This document shows positions 8,840-17,800 of a DNA stretch of 64,000 nt, one piece after another. The notes beneath the pieces were generated by a model, which was not told the DNA's origin, made no database searches, and saw only the letters and a program-made list of their open reading frames with translations. Origin of the DNA: JANOXC01 sp031418215 (GTDB lineage: Bacteria > Bacteroidota > Bacteroidia > AKYH767-A > OLB10); contig JANOXC010000103.1 of the NCBI GenBank assembly GCA_031418215.1, positions 89,984-153,983 of the forward strand, written 5' to 3'. Position 1 is the stretch's first letter. Every line of letters starts with the position of its first letter. The position numbers and the translations under genes were made by a program.

Positions 8840-9562
8840 ATGAAAAAAACAATACTCTTGGCCCTTTTGACAACTTTTACATGGAATGCCTTGTTTGCCC
8901 AACCAACCAATAGTTTACCCATTCCGGTTAAAAAAATTGAAGTTACCGGAATCGCTGAGATGGAAGTTGTGCCTGATGAAATATATATAGGTATAACACT
9001 TCAGGAATACTACAACAAACAAAAAGTAAAAATTGATATTAATGAGATTTCGAAAAAGTTCCTGGCAACATGCGAGATGTCGGGTATCACTAAAGAAAGA
9101 ATAGAAGTTCAAAATATGTCGGGATTTGATAATACGAATTGGTGGAATAGCAGAAGAAAAAAGGAACAACCTGATTTATTGCAAGCTACAACTTATTTAT
9201 TAAAATTCAACGCTCCCGGTGAAGTTGATAAGCTTGTAAATATGTTGGATGATAACGCTACGCAGAATGTATTTGTTAGTAAAACATCAAGCTCAAAGGA
9301 AAAAGAATACCGTAAACAACTTAAAATTCAAGCTTTACAAAACGCAAAAGTAAAAGCAAACTATTTGTTGGAAGGTATTGGTGAAAAAGCAGGAAAGGTA
9401 TTGTTTGTGAAAGAAGTTGACGCTGCACAACCAGAGTATCCAATGTATCAAATGAAAATGGCAAATACAATGATGGCAGGTGATGCCGGCGCCAATGAAG
9501 GAATTAATTTCAAAAAAATAAAATACAGTTTTCAGGTGGAAGCACATTTTGCAATTGAATAG
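8840..9562 (+). CDS. SIMPL (DUF541) domain periplasmic protein
   Basis: A 240-residue exported protein with a signal peptide (MKKTILLALLTTFTWNALFA) and a SIMPL/DUF541 domain: VTGIAEMEVVPDEIYIGITL, the conserved VxGxaexxxxPD start, followed by alternating helices and strands and ending in SFQVEAHFAIE. The family is oligomeric and periplasmic or surface-associated; its exact role here is unknown. A second SIMPL gene lies at 49165-49923. An EIYIG stretch is encoded ATA-TAT-ATA, part of a window-wide (AT)n pattern. Confidence 0.85.
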   Translation: MKKTILLALLTTFTWNALFAQPTNSLPIPVKKIEVTGIAEMEVVPDEIYIGITLQEYYNKQKVKIDINEISKKFLATCEMSGITKERIEVQNMSGFDNTNWWNSRRKKEQPDLLQATTYLLKFNAPGEVDKLVNMLDDNATQNVFVSKTSSSKEKEYRKQLKIQALQNAKVKANYLLEGIGEKAGKVLFVKEVDAAQPEYPMYQMKMANTMMAGDAGANEGINFKKIKYSFQVEAHFAIE

Positions 9563-9571
9563 AAAAAAAAC

Positions 9572-9775
9572 AATTTGAAAATTCGAAAATTCGACAATTT
9601 GAAAATGAAGCCATAATTAATCCTTATCTGTATAAGAGGCAAGGATGAGTCTGAATTTTTAAACTGAAAATTGAATTATTCTCCTCAATAATTTATTGAT
9701 AAAATGAAAGGAATATATATTCCATTTAAATAAACAGACAATTATCTAATTTTCAAATTGTCGAATTTTCAAATT
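9572..9775. repeat. Inverted-repeat pair with ORF-less loop
   Basis: The right arm 9749-9775 is the exact reverse complement of 27 bases found in the left arm 9572-9606, except that the left arm carries an extra 8-bp duplication (AAAATTCG). The core is AATTTGAAAATTCGACAATT. The 142-nt loop has no ORF and contains a 14-bp palindrome GGAATATATATTCC (9710-9723). A related string, TTCGACAATTTGAAAATG, recurs near 51337 before atpE. Confidence 0.85.
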
Positions 9776-9812
9776 AAAAACATCTATTTTCACCAACCAA
9801 ACCCAACACACT

Positions 9813-10427
9813 ATGTTCACAGGAATGTTACACACCCATAAATTAGTAGTTACCCTTTTTCTGCTGATTTACCTCATCAAAACTATTTTACTGCTGCTGA
9901 ATAAAAATGAAACACTGCAAAGTTTTATCAAAAAAACACGCATCGCTGAAATGATCATTAGTGTTGCTTTTCTGGCAACAGGAATATATCTGGCTAATAA
10001 CAGTGGCAACATCGGACAATTATTTTGGATCAAAATTATATGCGTTGCTGCTTCCATCCCAATTGCTGTAGTTGCCTTTAAAAAATCAAAAAAAGCACTT
10101 GCGGTATTGGCTCTTTTATTAATAATAGCTTCCTACGGTTTAGGTGAAATGGGAAAGAAAGGTAAGAAAACCAATCCTCAGGAATTTGCAAATGTTGAAG
10201 CAGCACAATTGGGCCAATCGATTTATGAAAAGAAATGCATGAATTGTCATGGCGCAGATGGAAAACTGGGACTCAGCGGTTCAAAAGATCTGACGGTTTC
10301 CGTATTGACACGGGAAGAAAAAATAATTGCAATCAAAGAAGGCAAGAATGCCATGATGAGCTTTAAGGATCAACTGGACGATGAGCAGATAAACGCTGTC
10401 GTTGACTATGTTTCTCAATTCAAATAG
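9813..10427 (+). CDS. Membrane-anchored cytochrome c with SirB-like N-terminal membrane domain
   Basis: A 204-residue protein. Residues 1-115 form four hydrophobic helices of the SirB/DUF-type layout (LHTHKLVVTLFLLIYLIKTI...). The C-terminal 85 residues are a class I cytochrome c domain with CMNCH (142-146) and a probable distal Met in AMMSF. It probably receives or donates electrons on the periplasmic side, perhaps with alternative complex III or a terminal oxidase. The gene is monocistronic, between an inverted-repeat element and lhgO. The fusion call rests on one continuous frame. Confidence 0.8.
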   Translation: MFTGMLHTHKLVVTLFLLIYLIKTILLLLNKNETLQSFIKKTRIAEMIISVAFLATGIYLANNSGNIGQLFWIKIICVAASIPIAVVAFKKSKKALAVLALLLIIASYGLGEMGKKGKKTNPQEFANVEAAQLGQSIYEKKCMNCHGADGKLGLSGSKDLTVSVLTREEKIIAIKEGKNAMMSFKDQLDDEQINAVVDYVSQFK

Positions 10428-10469
10428 TTTAGATGTTTTTCTTTATACTCCGGCAAAATTATATATATA

Positions 10470-11693
10470 ATGGACCAGAATAATTTTGATGTAATCGTAA
10501 TTGGTGGCGGCATTGTTGGGCTTGCTTCAGCATACAAATTAAATGTGCATCATCCTCATTTAAAAATTTGCGTACTTGAAAAGGAAAGCGCTGTTGCCGC
10601 ACATCAGACCGGGAGAAACTCAGGAGTAATTCATTCAGGCATTTATTATAAGCCGGGGAGTTATAAAGCAAAGAATTGTGTGGATGGCAGACGCGAACTT
10701 GTGCAATTTGCGCGTGAGCATAATGTGCGACATGATGTATGCGGTAAAATCATCGTTGCAACACAGGAAAAAGAATTACAGCACATGGAACGCGTTTATA
10801 ATAACGGCATCCAAAATGGTGTGGAAGATTTAGAAAAAATTACGGCAGCTCAAATAAAGGAAATAGAACCTTTTTGTACAGGTATTGCCGGATTGCGTGT
10901 TGGTTGCACAGGAATTATTGATTTCGTTGGTGTATGTACTACGCTATCATCCCTGATTGAAAATAAATTTCCGGGAAGTAAAGTAAAATTGAATCATGAG
11001 GTTAAAGCTTTTGTTAAAGCTGCTGATCACACAACCCTTATTACCAATCATGGAAACTTTACTGCTAAATATTTAGTAAACTGCACCGGATTATTTGCTG
11101 ATCGAATTGCAAAAAAAGATGATGTTAAACCCGGCATGCAAATCGTTGGATTCCGAGGCGATTATTATGAATTGACTCCTGAAGCACAACATAAAGTCAA
11201 GCACCTTATTTACCCTGTTCCTGATCCGCAATTTCCATTTTTAGGAGTGCACTTTACACGCATGCTCAACCATCCAACTGAATGCGGCCCAAATGCCGTC
11301 TTTACATTTAAAAGAGAAGGATATGGTAAAACAGACTTTGACCTTCGTGATACGTTGGAAGCAATTACTTACGTTGGCACCTGGAAATTGTTTTTTAAAC
11401 ATTGGCGCTTCGGACTTGATGAATACAGACGTGCTTTTTCAAAAAAATTATTTCTTGAACGCTTACAACGACTAGTTCCATCCTTAACAATGAGTGATAT
11501 CGAACCTGGTCGTGCCGGAGTAAGAGCGATGGCGCTTGATAGTGAGGGAAATATGATTGATGATTTCAAAATCGTACATAGCGAACGATCCTTACATGTT
11601 TTAAATGCTCCTTCTCCGGCTGCTACTGCTTGTCTTGCCATCGGAAGTGCGGTGAACGATATGGCGGCTGCACATTTTCAACTTGACAGATAG
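10470..11693 (+). CDS. lhgO: L-2-hydroxyglutarate oxidase
   Basis: A 407-residue FAD-dependent oxidoreductase. The N-terminus has the dinucleotide-binding motif VIVIGGGIVGLASAYKL, then the family-typical HQTGRNSGVIHSGIYYKPGS. Further L2HGDH/LhgO motifs are NCTGLFADRIAK, LGVHFTRML and the C-terminal NAPSPAATACLAIG. The enzyme oxidises L-2-hydroxyglutarate to 2-oxoglutarate and passes electrons to the respiratory chain, which fits nearby respiratory genes. The ATG directly follows a palindromic (AT)n tract (TTATATATATAA). Length is normal for the family. Confidence 0.92.
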   Translation: MDQNNFDVIVIGGGIVGLASAYKLNVHHPHLKICVLEKESAVAAHQTGRNSGVIHSGIYYKPGSYKAKNCVDGRRELVQFAREHNVRHDVCGKIIVATQEKELQHMERVYNNGIQNGVEDLEKITAAQIKEIEPFCTGIAGLRVGCTGIIDFVGVCTTLSSLIENKFPGSKVKLNHEVKAFVKAADHTTLITNHGNFTAKYLVNCTGLFADRIAKKDDVKPGMQIVGFRGDYYELTPEAQHKVKHLIYPVPDPQFPFLGVHFTRMLNHPTECGPNAVFTFKREGYGKTDFDLRDTLEAITYVGTWKLFFKHWRFGLDEYRRAFSKKLFLERLQRLVPSLTMSDIEPGRAGVRAMALDSEGNMIDDFKIVHSERSLHVLNAPSPAATACLAIGSAVNDMAAAHFQLDR

Positions 11694-11754
11694 ATTAATC
11701 AATCATATTTTTATGGTTGACAATACTGGTTTTTCCAATTTCGCTGAATCACTT

Positions 11755-11777
11755 TACCAATTAAGAACAAATTGGTA
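11755..11777. other. Short hairpin downstream of lhgO
   Basis: TACCAAT (11755-11761) and ATTGGTA (11771-11777) can pair around a 9-nt loop 62 bp after the lhgO stop. No T-tract follows, so a terminator role is uncertain. Confidence 0.3.
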
Positions 11778-11819
11778 GTTAATTTTCACTAGCGCCGAAA
11801 AAGGGGATTTAATATTCTA

Positions 11820-11827
11820 TAATTTTG
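11820..11827 (+). promoter_or_regulatory. TAnnTTTG promoter element before T9SS gene
   Basis: TAATTTTG matches the -7 consensus and lies 79 nt before the ATG at 11907. Confidence 0.35.
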
Positions 11828-11906
11828 AAAATAATTTGAGGCATTTTTTTCATTCACAAACCAAACCTTTAAACTTTCATCGAAATTAATTTAGCTAAAA
11901 AACAAA

Positions 11907-13460
11907 ATGAAACATTCCATTTTAACAATATTATTTGCATTAAGTGCACTTATTACATCGGCTCAACAAACAAGTTTTGAATTAACTGCAAATATTACGA
12001 ACAATGATGTGGCCGCAGATATAGTCGAAAACGCAGATGGTGATTTTGTTGCGGTAACAACAACCGTTGTTTCCAATAATTTTGATGTAACACTTATTAA
12101 ATTTTCTGCTGCCGGAGTGGTACTTGCAACGGCAACTATTGGCACATCGCAAAATGAGATTGCAAAGTCTATTTGCACCACTGCTGATGGTGGATATTTC
12201 ATAACCGGGTATGCGAATACGACATTTAGCGACAATGATGCGCTTGTAATAAAAGTTGATTCAAGTTTCCAGATTCAATTTATGAAAAGGTTTGGAACTA
12301 CTCCGGGTAATGATTATGCAAACGAGGGATTTGAAGCCTCTCCAGGTCAATTTACTTTTACCGGTACTATTGCAATTGGAGGAAGTGCAAAGCCATCCAG
12401 GGTTACTTTGGATGAAAACGGTATTGTAATCAGTCAATCATATTTGAACACCAATCAATTTGCCAGCCCGAATTACCGTGGAAACTATCTTGGCAATGGC
12501 TTAATTGGGTTCGCACATCTTTCAAATGCAATTTCTATTGTAGACACTTCCGGAAATGTTGTAAGGGATTTTCCTTTTACAGCAGGTACATTCACCTCTT
12601 CTGTCATAAGGACAAATGACGGTAAGTTTGTGGCTATTGGATTAGCAAACTTAGGTGGGTCAAGCACGACCGTTTCTTTTTGTAAAGCAGATACCACTAC
12701 GAATTTACTTTCCATGACCAATGAATATGGATACAACGGCTTCAGCCTTGAGCCTGTAGGAATAGTTCAAGATGCTCAAAATAATTATTTCATTGCCGTT
12801 AACAAGATTGATAATGGCACCGGTTTCAGTAAAGCGATGGTTGTTAAAACAAATCCTTTAGGAACCGTTTTATGGGGTAAGCAATATAACGCTGTGTCAA
12901 CAATTGATGGGCGCGTGAACAGTATAATTCTTACATCTGATGGCGGAATTATGATTGCCGGAAGTATTGATTTAACCGGCACGAATCCTGATTTGTTTTT
13001 TGCTAAAATAGATTCTTTTGGTTCCAGTACATGTAATACATTAACTGTCACTATTGCATCATCAACTTATAGCCCAAATTCCGCTACACCGCATACTATG
13101 AATGCAGGGACAATAAACACCATTACTTTAGGAACACCCTATGATTTTCCTGTAACGCCGCTACCTAATTTAATGTGCATTACCATCGATATAAATGATG
13201 TCACAGCTAAAGATATGAGTGTTAAGGTATACCCAACCTTGTTTGATCAGTTTGTTACTGTTGAATCAGATGAACCATCACAACGCCTGAATGTTTGTAT
13301 TACTGATCTGAATGGTAGCGAAGTTTTTAGAAAATCATTTTATGGAAATGAACAACTAAACCTCAGCAACCTTGCTTCTGGAAGTTATATTATTAATATT
13401 GAAAATGCAGAAAAGTCGCAGACTATTCACCGTAAACTGATAAAAGCAACGTTTCATTAA
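11907..13460 (+). CDS. Secreted T9SS type A C-terminal domain protein
   Basis: A 517-residue secreted protein. It has a signal peptide (MKHSILTILFALSALITSA), then about 380 residues of repeats of roughly 45-55 residues such as SICTTADGGYFITGYAN and SIILTSDGGIMIAGSID. The repeated GG(Y/I)(F/M)I(T/A)G pattern suggests a beta-propeller-like fold. The C-terminal 80 residues (VKVYPTLFDQFVTV ... ASGSYIINIENAE) form a type A T9SS sorting domain, so the protein is probably exported by type IX secretion and anchored or released. Binding target unknown. Confidence 0.85.
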   Translation: MKHSILTILFALSALITSAQQTSFELTANITNNDVAADIVENADGDFVAVTTTVVSNNFDVTLIKFSAAGVVLATATIGTSQNEIAKSICTTADGGYFITGYANTTFSDNDALVIKVDSSFQIQFMKRFGTTPGNDYANEGFEASPGQFTFTGTIAIGGSAKPSRVTLDENGIVISQSYLNTNQFASPNYRGNYLGNGLIGFAHLSNAISIVDTSGNVVRDFPFTAGTFTSSVIRTNDGKFVAIGLANLGGSSTTVSFCKADTTTNLLSMTNEYGYNGFSLEPVGIVQDAQNNYFIAVNKIDNGTGFSKAMVVKTNPLGTVLWGKQYNAVSTIDGRVNSIILTSDGGIMIAGSIDLTGTNPDLFFAKIDSFGSSTCNTLTVTIASSTYSPNSATPHTMNAGTINTITLGTPYDFPVTPLPNLMCITIDINDVTAKDMSVKVYPTLFDQFVTVESDEPSQRLNVCITDLNGSEVFRKSFYGNEQLNLSNLASGSYIINIENAEKSQTIHRKLIKATFH

Positions 13461-13592
13461 GTTATAGTTTACAATACTGCACTTTATTTTAATTACGACC
13501 ATGTTTTTTCTATTGAGTTTTTATGCGGAAGAAGGAATAGAAACAAACAGCTAACTGCTTTTCGTTATTGTTTTCTCAAGGCATCATCCTTA

Positions 13593-14062
13593 ATTTCACG
13601 CAGAGAACGCTGAGGAGCGGAGAACGCAGCTATGAAAATAAATGAAATTACTTCGGTTGTAATTGAAGAAAGTATATATATACACCGATCACTTGGGCCG
13701 GGTTTATTTGAATCGGTTTATGAAGAAGTGCTTGCTTATCGTTTAACAAAACGTGGCTTGATGGTCAAATGCCAAAAAGGAATTCCCGTTTTGTTTGAAG
13801 ATGTTAAAATGAATGTTGGTTTCCGCGCTGATTTAATAGTGAATGATAAAGTCCTGTTAGAAATTAAATCCCTGGAAGTAGTTCCCAAAGTTGCAGAAAA
13901 GCAGGTTATGACTTATTTACGTTTAAGCGGAATACAAATTGGATTGTTAATCAATTTTAATGTGGAAAGATTAGTGGATGGAGTTAAGCGTATTGCAAAT
14001 CACTATAAAGAAGATTAACATTCCTCTGCGCCCTCCGCCTCTCTGCTTCCTCTGCGTGAAAT
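13593..14062 (+). mobile_element. Inverted-repeat cassette carrying a GxxExxY gene
   Basis: The left end 13593-13630 and the right end 14021-14062 are imperfect inverted repeats: the first 13 bases (ATTTCACGCAGAG) are identical and 30 of 37 compared positions match. The arms closely flank the GxxExxY gene (2 bp before the ATG, 2 bp after the stop). The right end lies 10 bp from the msrA stop. GxxExxY genes are known as intervening-sequence-type ORFs in 23S rRNA; here the unit is intergenic. No transposase is present, so mobility is inferred from structure only. Confidence 0.65.
13632..14018 (+). CDS. GxxExxY protein (PD-(D/E)XK nuclease-like fold)
   Basis: A 128-residue protein with the family signature G24-E27-Y30 (GLFESVY) and a PD-(D/E)XK-type core: D67 in FRADLIV and E77-x-K79 in LLEIKS. 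The sequence is complete and all candidate catalytic residues remain, so it may be active. Members are often encoded inside 23S rRNA intervening sequences or short inverted-repeat cassettes; the cellular role is not established. Here the gene almost exactly fills the loop of the cassette 13593-14062. Confidence 0.85.
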   Translation: MKINEITSVVIEESIYIHRSLGPGLFESVYEEVLAYRLTKRGLMVKCQKGIPVLFEDVKMNVGFRADLIVNDKVLLEIKSLEVVPKVAEKQVMTYLRLSGIQIGLLINFNVERLVDGVKRIANHYKED

Positions 14063-14072
14063 GAATGGATTA

Positions 14073-14723
14073 TCAATGCTTGAGTTTATCCTTAAAAACC
14101 TTCTTAAACTTATCCAACTTAGGTTCAATTACCATGGAACAATAAGGCTGGTTCTTATTGTTATTGTAATAATCCTGGTGATATTTCTCTGCACTGAAAA
14201 ATTTAGTGTATGGGGAGATTTCTGTTACCACAGGTTTAGTAAATGATCCTGATTTATCCAGTTCAGCTTTATAATGCTCCGCTAATTTTTTTTGTTCTTC
14301 ATTGTGATAAAAAACTACAGAACGGTATTGTGTTCCGATATCTGCACCCTGTCTGTTTAATGTTGTAGGATCATGAACTGTCCAGAATACCTCCAGCAAT
14401 TCTGTAAAAGATATTTTCGTTGGATCATAAACAATCTGGCACACTTCTGCATGTCCTGTTTCTCCTGAACAAACAGCTTCATAGGACGGATTATCTGATT
14501 CCCCTCCGGCAAATCCTGAAGTAACTTTCTCGACTCCAACCAACTGCTGGTAAACAGCCTCCACGCACCAAAAACAACCGGCACCAAATGTGGCGGTATC
14601 AATTTTACTATTCACTTTATTTCCTGTCTCCATATTTTTTAGATGTATTTCTTTAGCCGGCTGCCCGCATGCAATGCAGGAGAAAAGCATAAATATATAT
14701 ATAATTCCTGAAATATTTTTCAT
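14073..14723 (-). CDS. msrA: Peptide-methionine (S)-S-oxide reductase, exported lipoprotein form
   Basis: A 216-residue protein. After a hydrophobic N-terminus ending at Cys19 (CIAC, a weak lipobox), the MsrA catalytic core begins with FGAGCFWCVEAVYQQL, where Cys50 is the nucleophile, and continues with SGFAGG, TGHAEVCQIVYDP and YRSVVFYHNEEQKK. It reduces methionine-S-sulfoxide in proteins; the leader suggests action in the envelope. A -7 element lies at 14785-14792, and a perfect 14-bp palindrome (14742-14755) sits between it and the ATG. Confidence 0.93.
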   Translation of the reverse strand: MKNISGIIYIFMLFSCIACGQPAKEIHLKNMETGNKVNSKIDTATFGAGCFWCVEAVYQQLVGVEKVTSGFAGGESDNPSYEAVCSGETGHAEVCQIVYDPTKISFTELLEVFWTVHDPTTLNRQGADIGTQYRSVVFYHNEEQKKLAEHYKAELDKSGSFTKPVVTEISPYTKFFSAEKYHQDYYNNNKNQPYCSMVIEPKLDKFKKVFKDKLKH

Positions 14724-14741
14724 GCCTTTTTTTATTATTTA

Positions 14742-14755
14742 GTTTATCGATAAAC
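14742..14755. promoter_or_regulatory. Perfect 14-bp palindrome upstream of msrA, candidate operator
   Basis: GTTTATCGATAAAC is a perfect inverted repeat located between the candidate -7 element (14785-14792, minus strand) and the msrA start at 14723, in the 5' leader. It could bind a repressor or form a small hairpin. Confidence 0.35.
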
Positions 14756-14784
14756 GATGAAACAATTCAATTATTCTCTTTGCT

Positions 14785-14792
14785 CAAAAATA
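14785..14792 (-). promoter_or_regulatory. TAnnTTTG promoter element before msrA
   Basis: On the minus strand TATTTTTG matches the -7 consensus, giving a leader of about 55 nt. Confidence 0.4.
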
Positions 14793-14807
14793 AAATCCTT
14801 TTTCTGA

Positions 14808-17800
14808 TTAACGAATCAAAGAGAATTTGCCCTTGAAAGAAAAATCTTTATTCAATTGATCTGCAATCCTGAGTTGGTACATGTAAACCCCTATTGTTGC
14901 AGGATCACCATTCGAAAGGTTCCCGTTCCATCCTATTGTTGGATTGGTGGAAATAAATATTTGCTGTCCCCATCGGTCCCATACGATGAATTCATAATCC
15001 GAAATATCGGTTGCTCCATAATAGGTTGGAAACACTTCATTCTTTCCATCTCCATTTGGCGTAAAGGCTGATGGTATATAAATTGGTGAAACAGTTATTT
15101 CAAGATGTTCCTTATCCTCGCAATCAGCCGGGTTAAAAGCCGTTAAAACAACTTTATAATATCCGGGTTCACGATAGTTATGTAATGGGTTAACTTCTGT
15201 TGAACCACTCTGATCACCAAAATCCCAATGAAAACGAACAGCATTTATACTCGCATTGGTAAAACTAATCGGACCACCAAAAACACTTTCGATGTTAGTG
15301 CTGGTAGTAAATGCTGCAACAGGATCAGGGAAACGGGTAATTTGTACGATGCTGCTGTCGCTGGATGTACAACCGTAAGGACTGATAATAGTGAGCACAA
15401 CCACATACTCCCCTTCGACGGTATACCAATGAACAGGTGACATTTTAATGGATGAATCACCATCACCAAAACTCCAGTGAAAAGTTGAACCATTATCAAA
15501 TGTTGACTGATTTCTGAACAATATTTTAAACGCCTCGCACTCCGAGCTACTGTCAACTGTAAATGATATTAAAGGAAAATCATGAACAGTTACTACAACA
15601 GGATCCGATGTTTTTACACATCCATTGGGATTGGTAACTGCAACATTATATGTTCCATTATTGCTAACAGTAATATTATTGCTTGTTGCACCATTGGACC
15701 ATTGATAAGTACCCGGACTAACAACAGTGATGGTAACATCTCCTCCCTGACAAAATGCAATAGGACCGTTCACTGTAACTACTGCAAATGATGAGAGCGT
15801 ATCTATATAAATAGGATTAGATTGCGCAAGACATCCGATAGAATCAGCTACTGTTACAGCATAACTTCCTTCCGTACCAACAGTTATATGATCAGCTGTT
15901 GAACCATTTGACCATAAATAACCCGATCCGAAATTTGCTTGAAGTGTTGCGCTTTGATTCGGACATAACCGAACGGTATCGGCAAGCGGGCTGACTATCT
16001 GTGCAACAGGAATACTGGTAATAATGTTGACAGCAGCAGAAGTTGCTTTACATCCTATTGAATCGGTAATTGTTACCGTAACTGTGTAATTTCCGTTTCC
16101 AATTGCATTATTTGTTGAAGAAGTAGTATTGTCAGACCACTGATATCCTTGGTTGTTGTTTGCTGTTCCATTATACGCAGTTAATACTGTTGCGGCATTC
16201 TGACATATCACAACATTGCCTGAAGGAGAAATAGTGGCTTGGGGTATACTAAGATTTGTATACACCAAATCCGATGTGTCCTTACAACCGTTTACATCGG
16301 TAACAACAACATAATATATATTGGCATTATTCACCCAGATGGAAGGGGAAGCAGCACCATTCGACCATACGTGAGTTGGATTTGCTGTTTCCGTCAACTG
16401 GATACTGTCGCCTGTACAAAATGTAAATGTACCACCGGCTTGCAACACCGCCAATGCTTCGTTCACGACTATATTAACTTGTGTATTCGCTGAACAGCCA
16501 TAAAGATCAGTAACAGTAACACTCACCATTCCGGCATTGGTAATAACTACAGAAGAATCTGTTTCGCCATTTGACCAAAGCCATGCACTGCCGGTATTGG
16601 CATTTAATGTTACACTGCTGCCCTTACAGAATGTAGTATCTCCAATATTGGTAATATTTGCTACAGGTATACTCTGGCTAACGGTTAGTGATGCTACTGC
16701 CGAACAAGTATCACTATTGGTCACAGTAACAGTGTATAGACCGGGTGCATTAATATTAATTAATTGCGAGGTAGCTCCTGTTGACCATGCATAACTGAGC
16801 CCGTTATTGGCTGTCAATGAAAATGTAGCACCTGGACAGAAATAGAGTGATGGGTCCTGCGGTATGATGGCTGCTGCCGGGGAACTTTGTGTAATTATAA
16901 CAGGAACAGCGGTGGCTATACATCCATTTGCATTTGTTATAGTGACTGTGAAAGTATCTGCCTGACTAATATTGATACTTGCACTTGTTGCACCGTTGCT
17001 CCAAGTATATTGCAATCCATTTGCCGGTGAGGCATCCATACTGATTATTTCATTGGGGCAAATTACATTATCGCTGTTCACAGTAATTTGTGCAGTAGCG
17101 ATATTCATTTGTGTATTTAGCGTGTTAGAAGTTGCTATGCAGCCAACACTATCAGTAACTGTTAAATTAATAGCAGCAGTTTGAGAAACAGTTATCGACG
17201 AAGATCCGGTAATGCCGGTACTCCAGTTATAAGAAGCAAAACTTGCAGATGAAGCATTAATAATTGCATTGCTTCCCTGGCAAAAATTGAGTGGGTCGGT
17301 AGTTGAGATGGTAACTTGTGGATCACTCACCGTAACTTTTACCTGTCTTGTATGTTTGCATAGATCAGTTGCGGTAACCGTCACGGTATATATATTCGTA
17401 AGCAAAGCATTTGCAGCAACAGCAGCAGTTATTGCACCTGTTGACCACTGGTAAGTCCCACCACCTGTAGCTACAACGGAAATATTGGTGCCAATACAAA
17501 TAGTAGTATCAGCAGCAGGTGAAACAATTGCAGCCGAAGATGAACTCATATATATATTAACCGGTGATGAGGTAAAATGGCATGTATTCGCATTTTGCAC
17601 ATCCACAGAATAGCTTCCTGCAGCATTAACCCATATTGATGACCCTGTTAATCCTGTCGGTAATCCGTTATTCAACCAGTCATAAGAAATTCCACCAGCA
17701 GGATTTGCAAACAACTGAATAGAATCTCCAGGACACAGAATGGAATCAGTTAATGCAGTAATAGATGCAGATGCATTATTCATTGTTACATTTACTGTAG

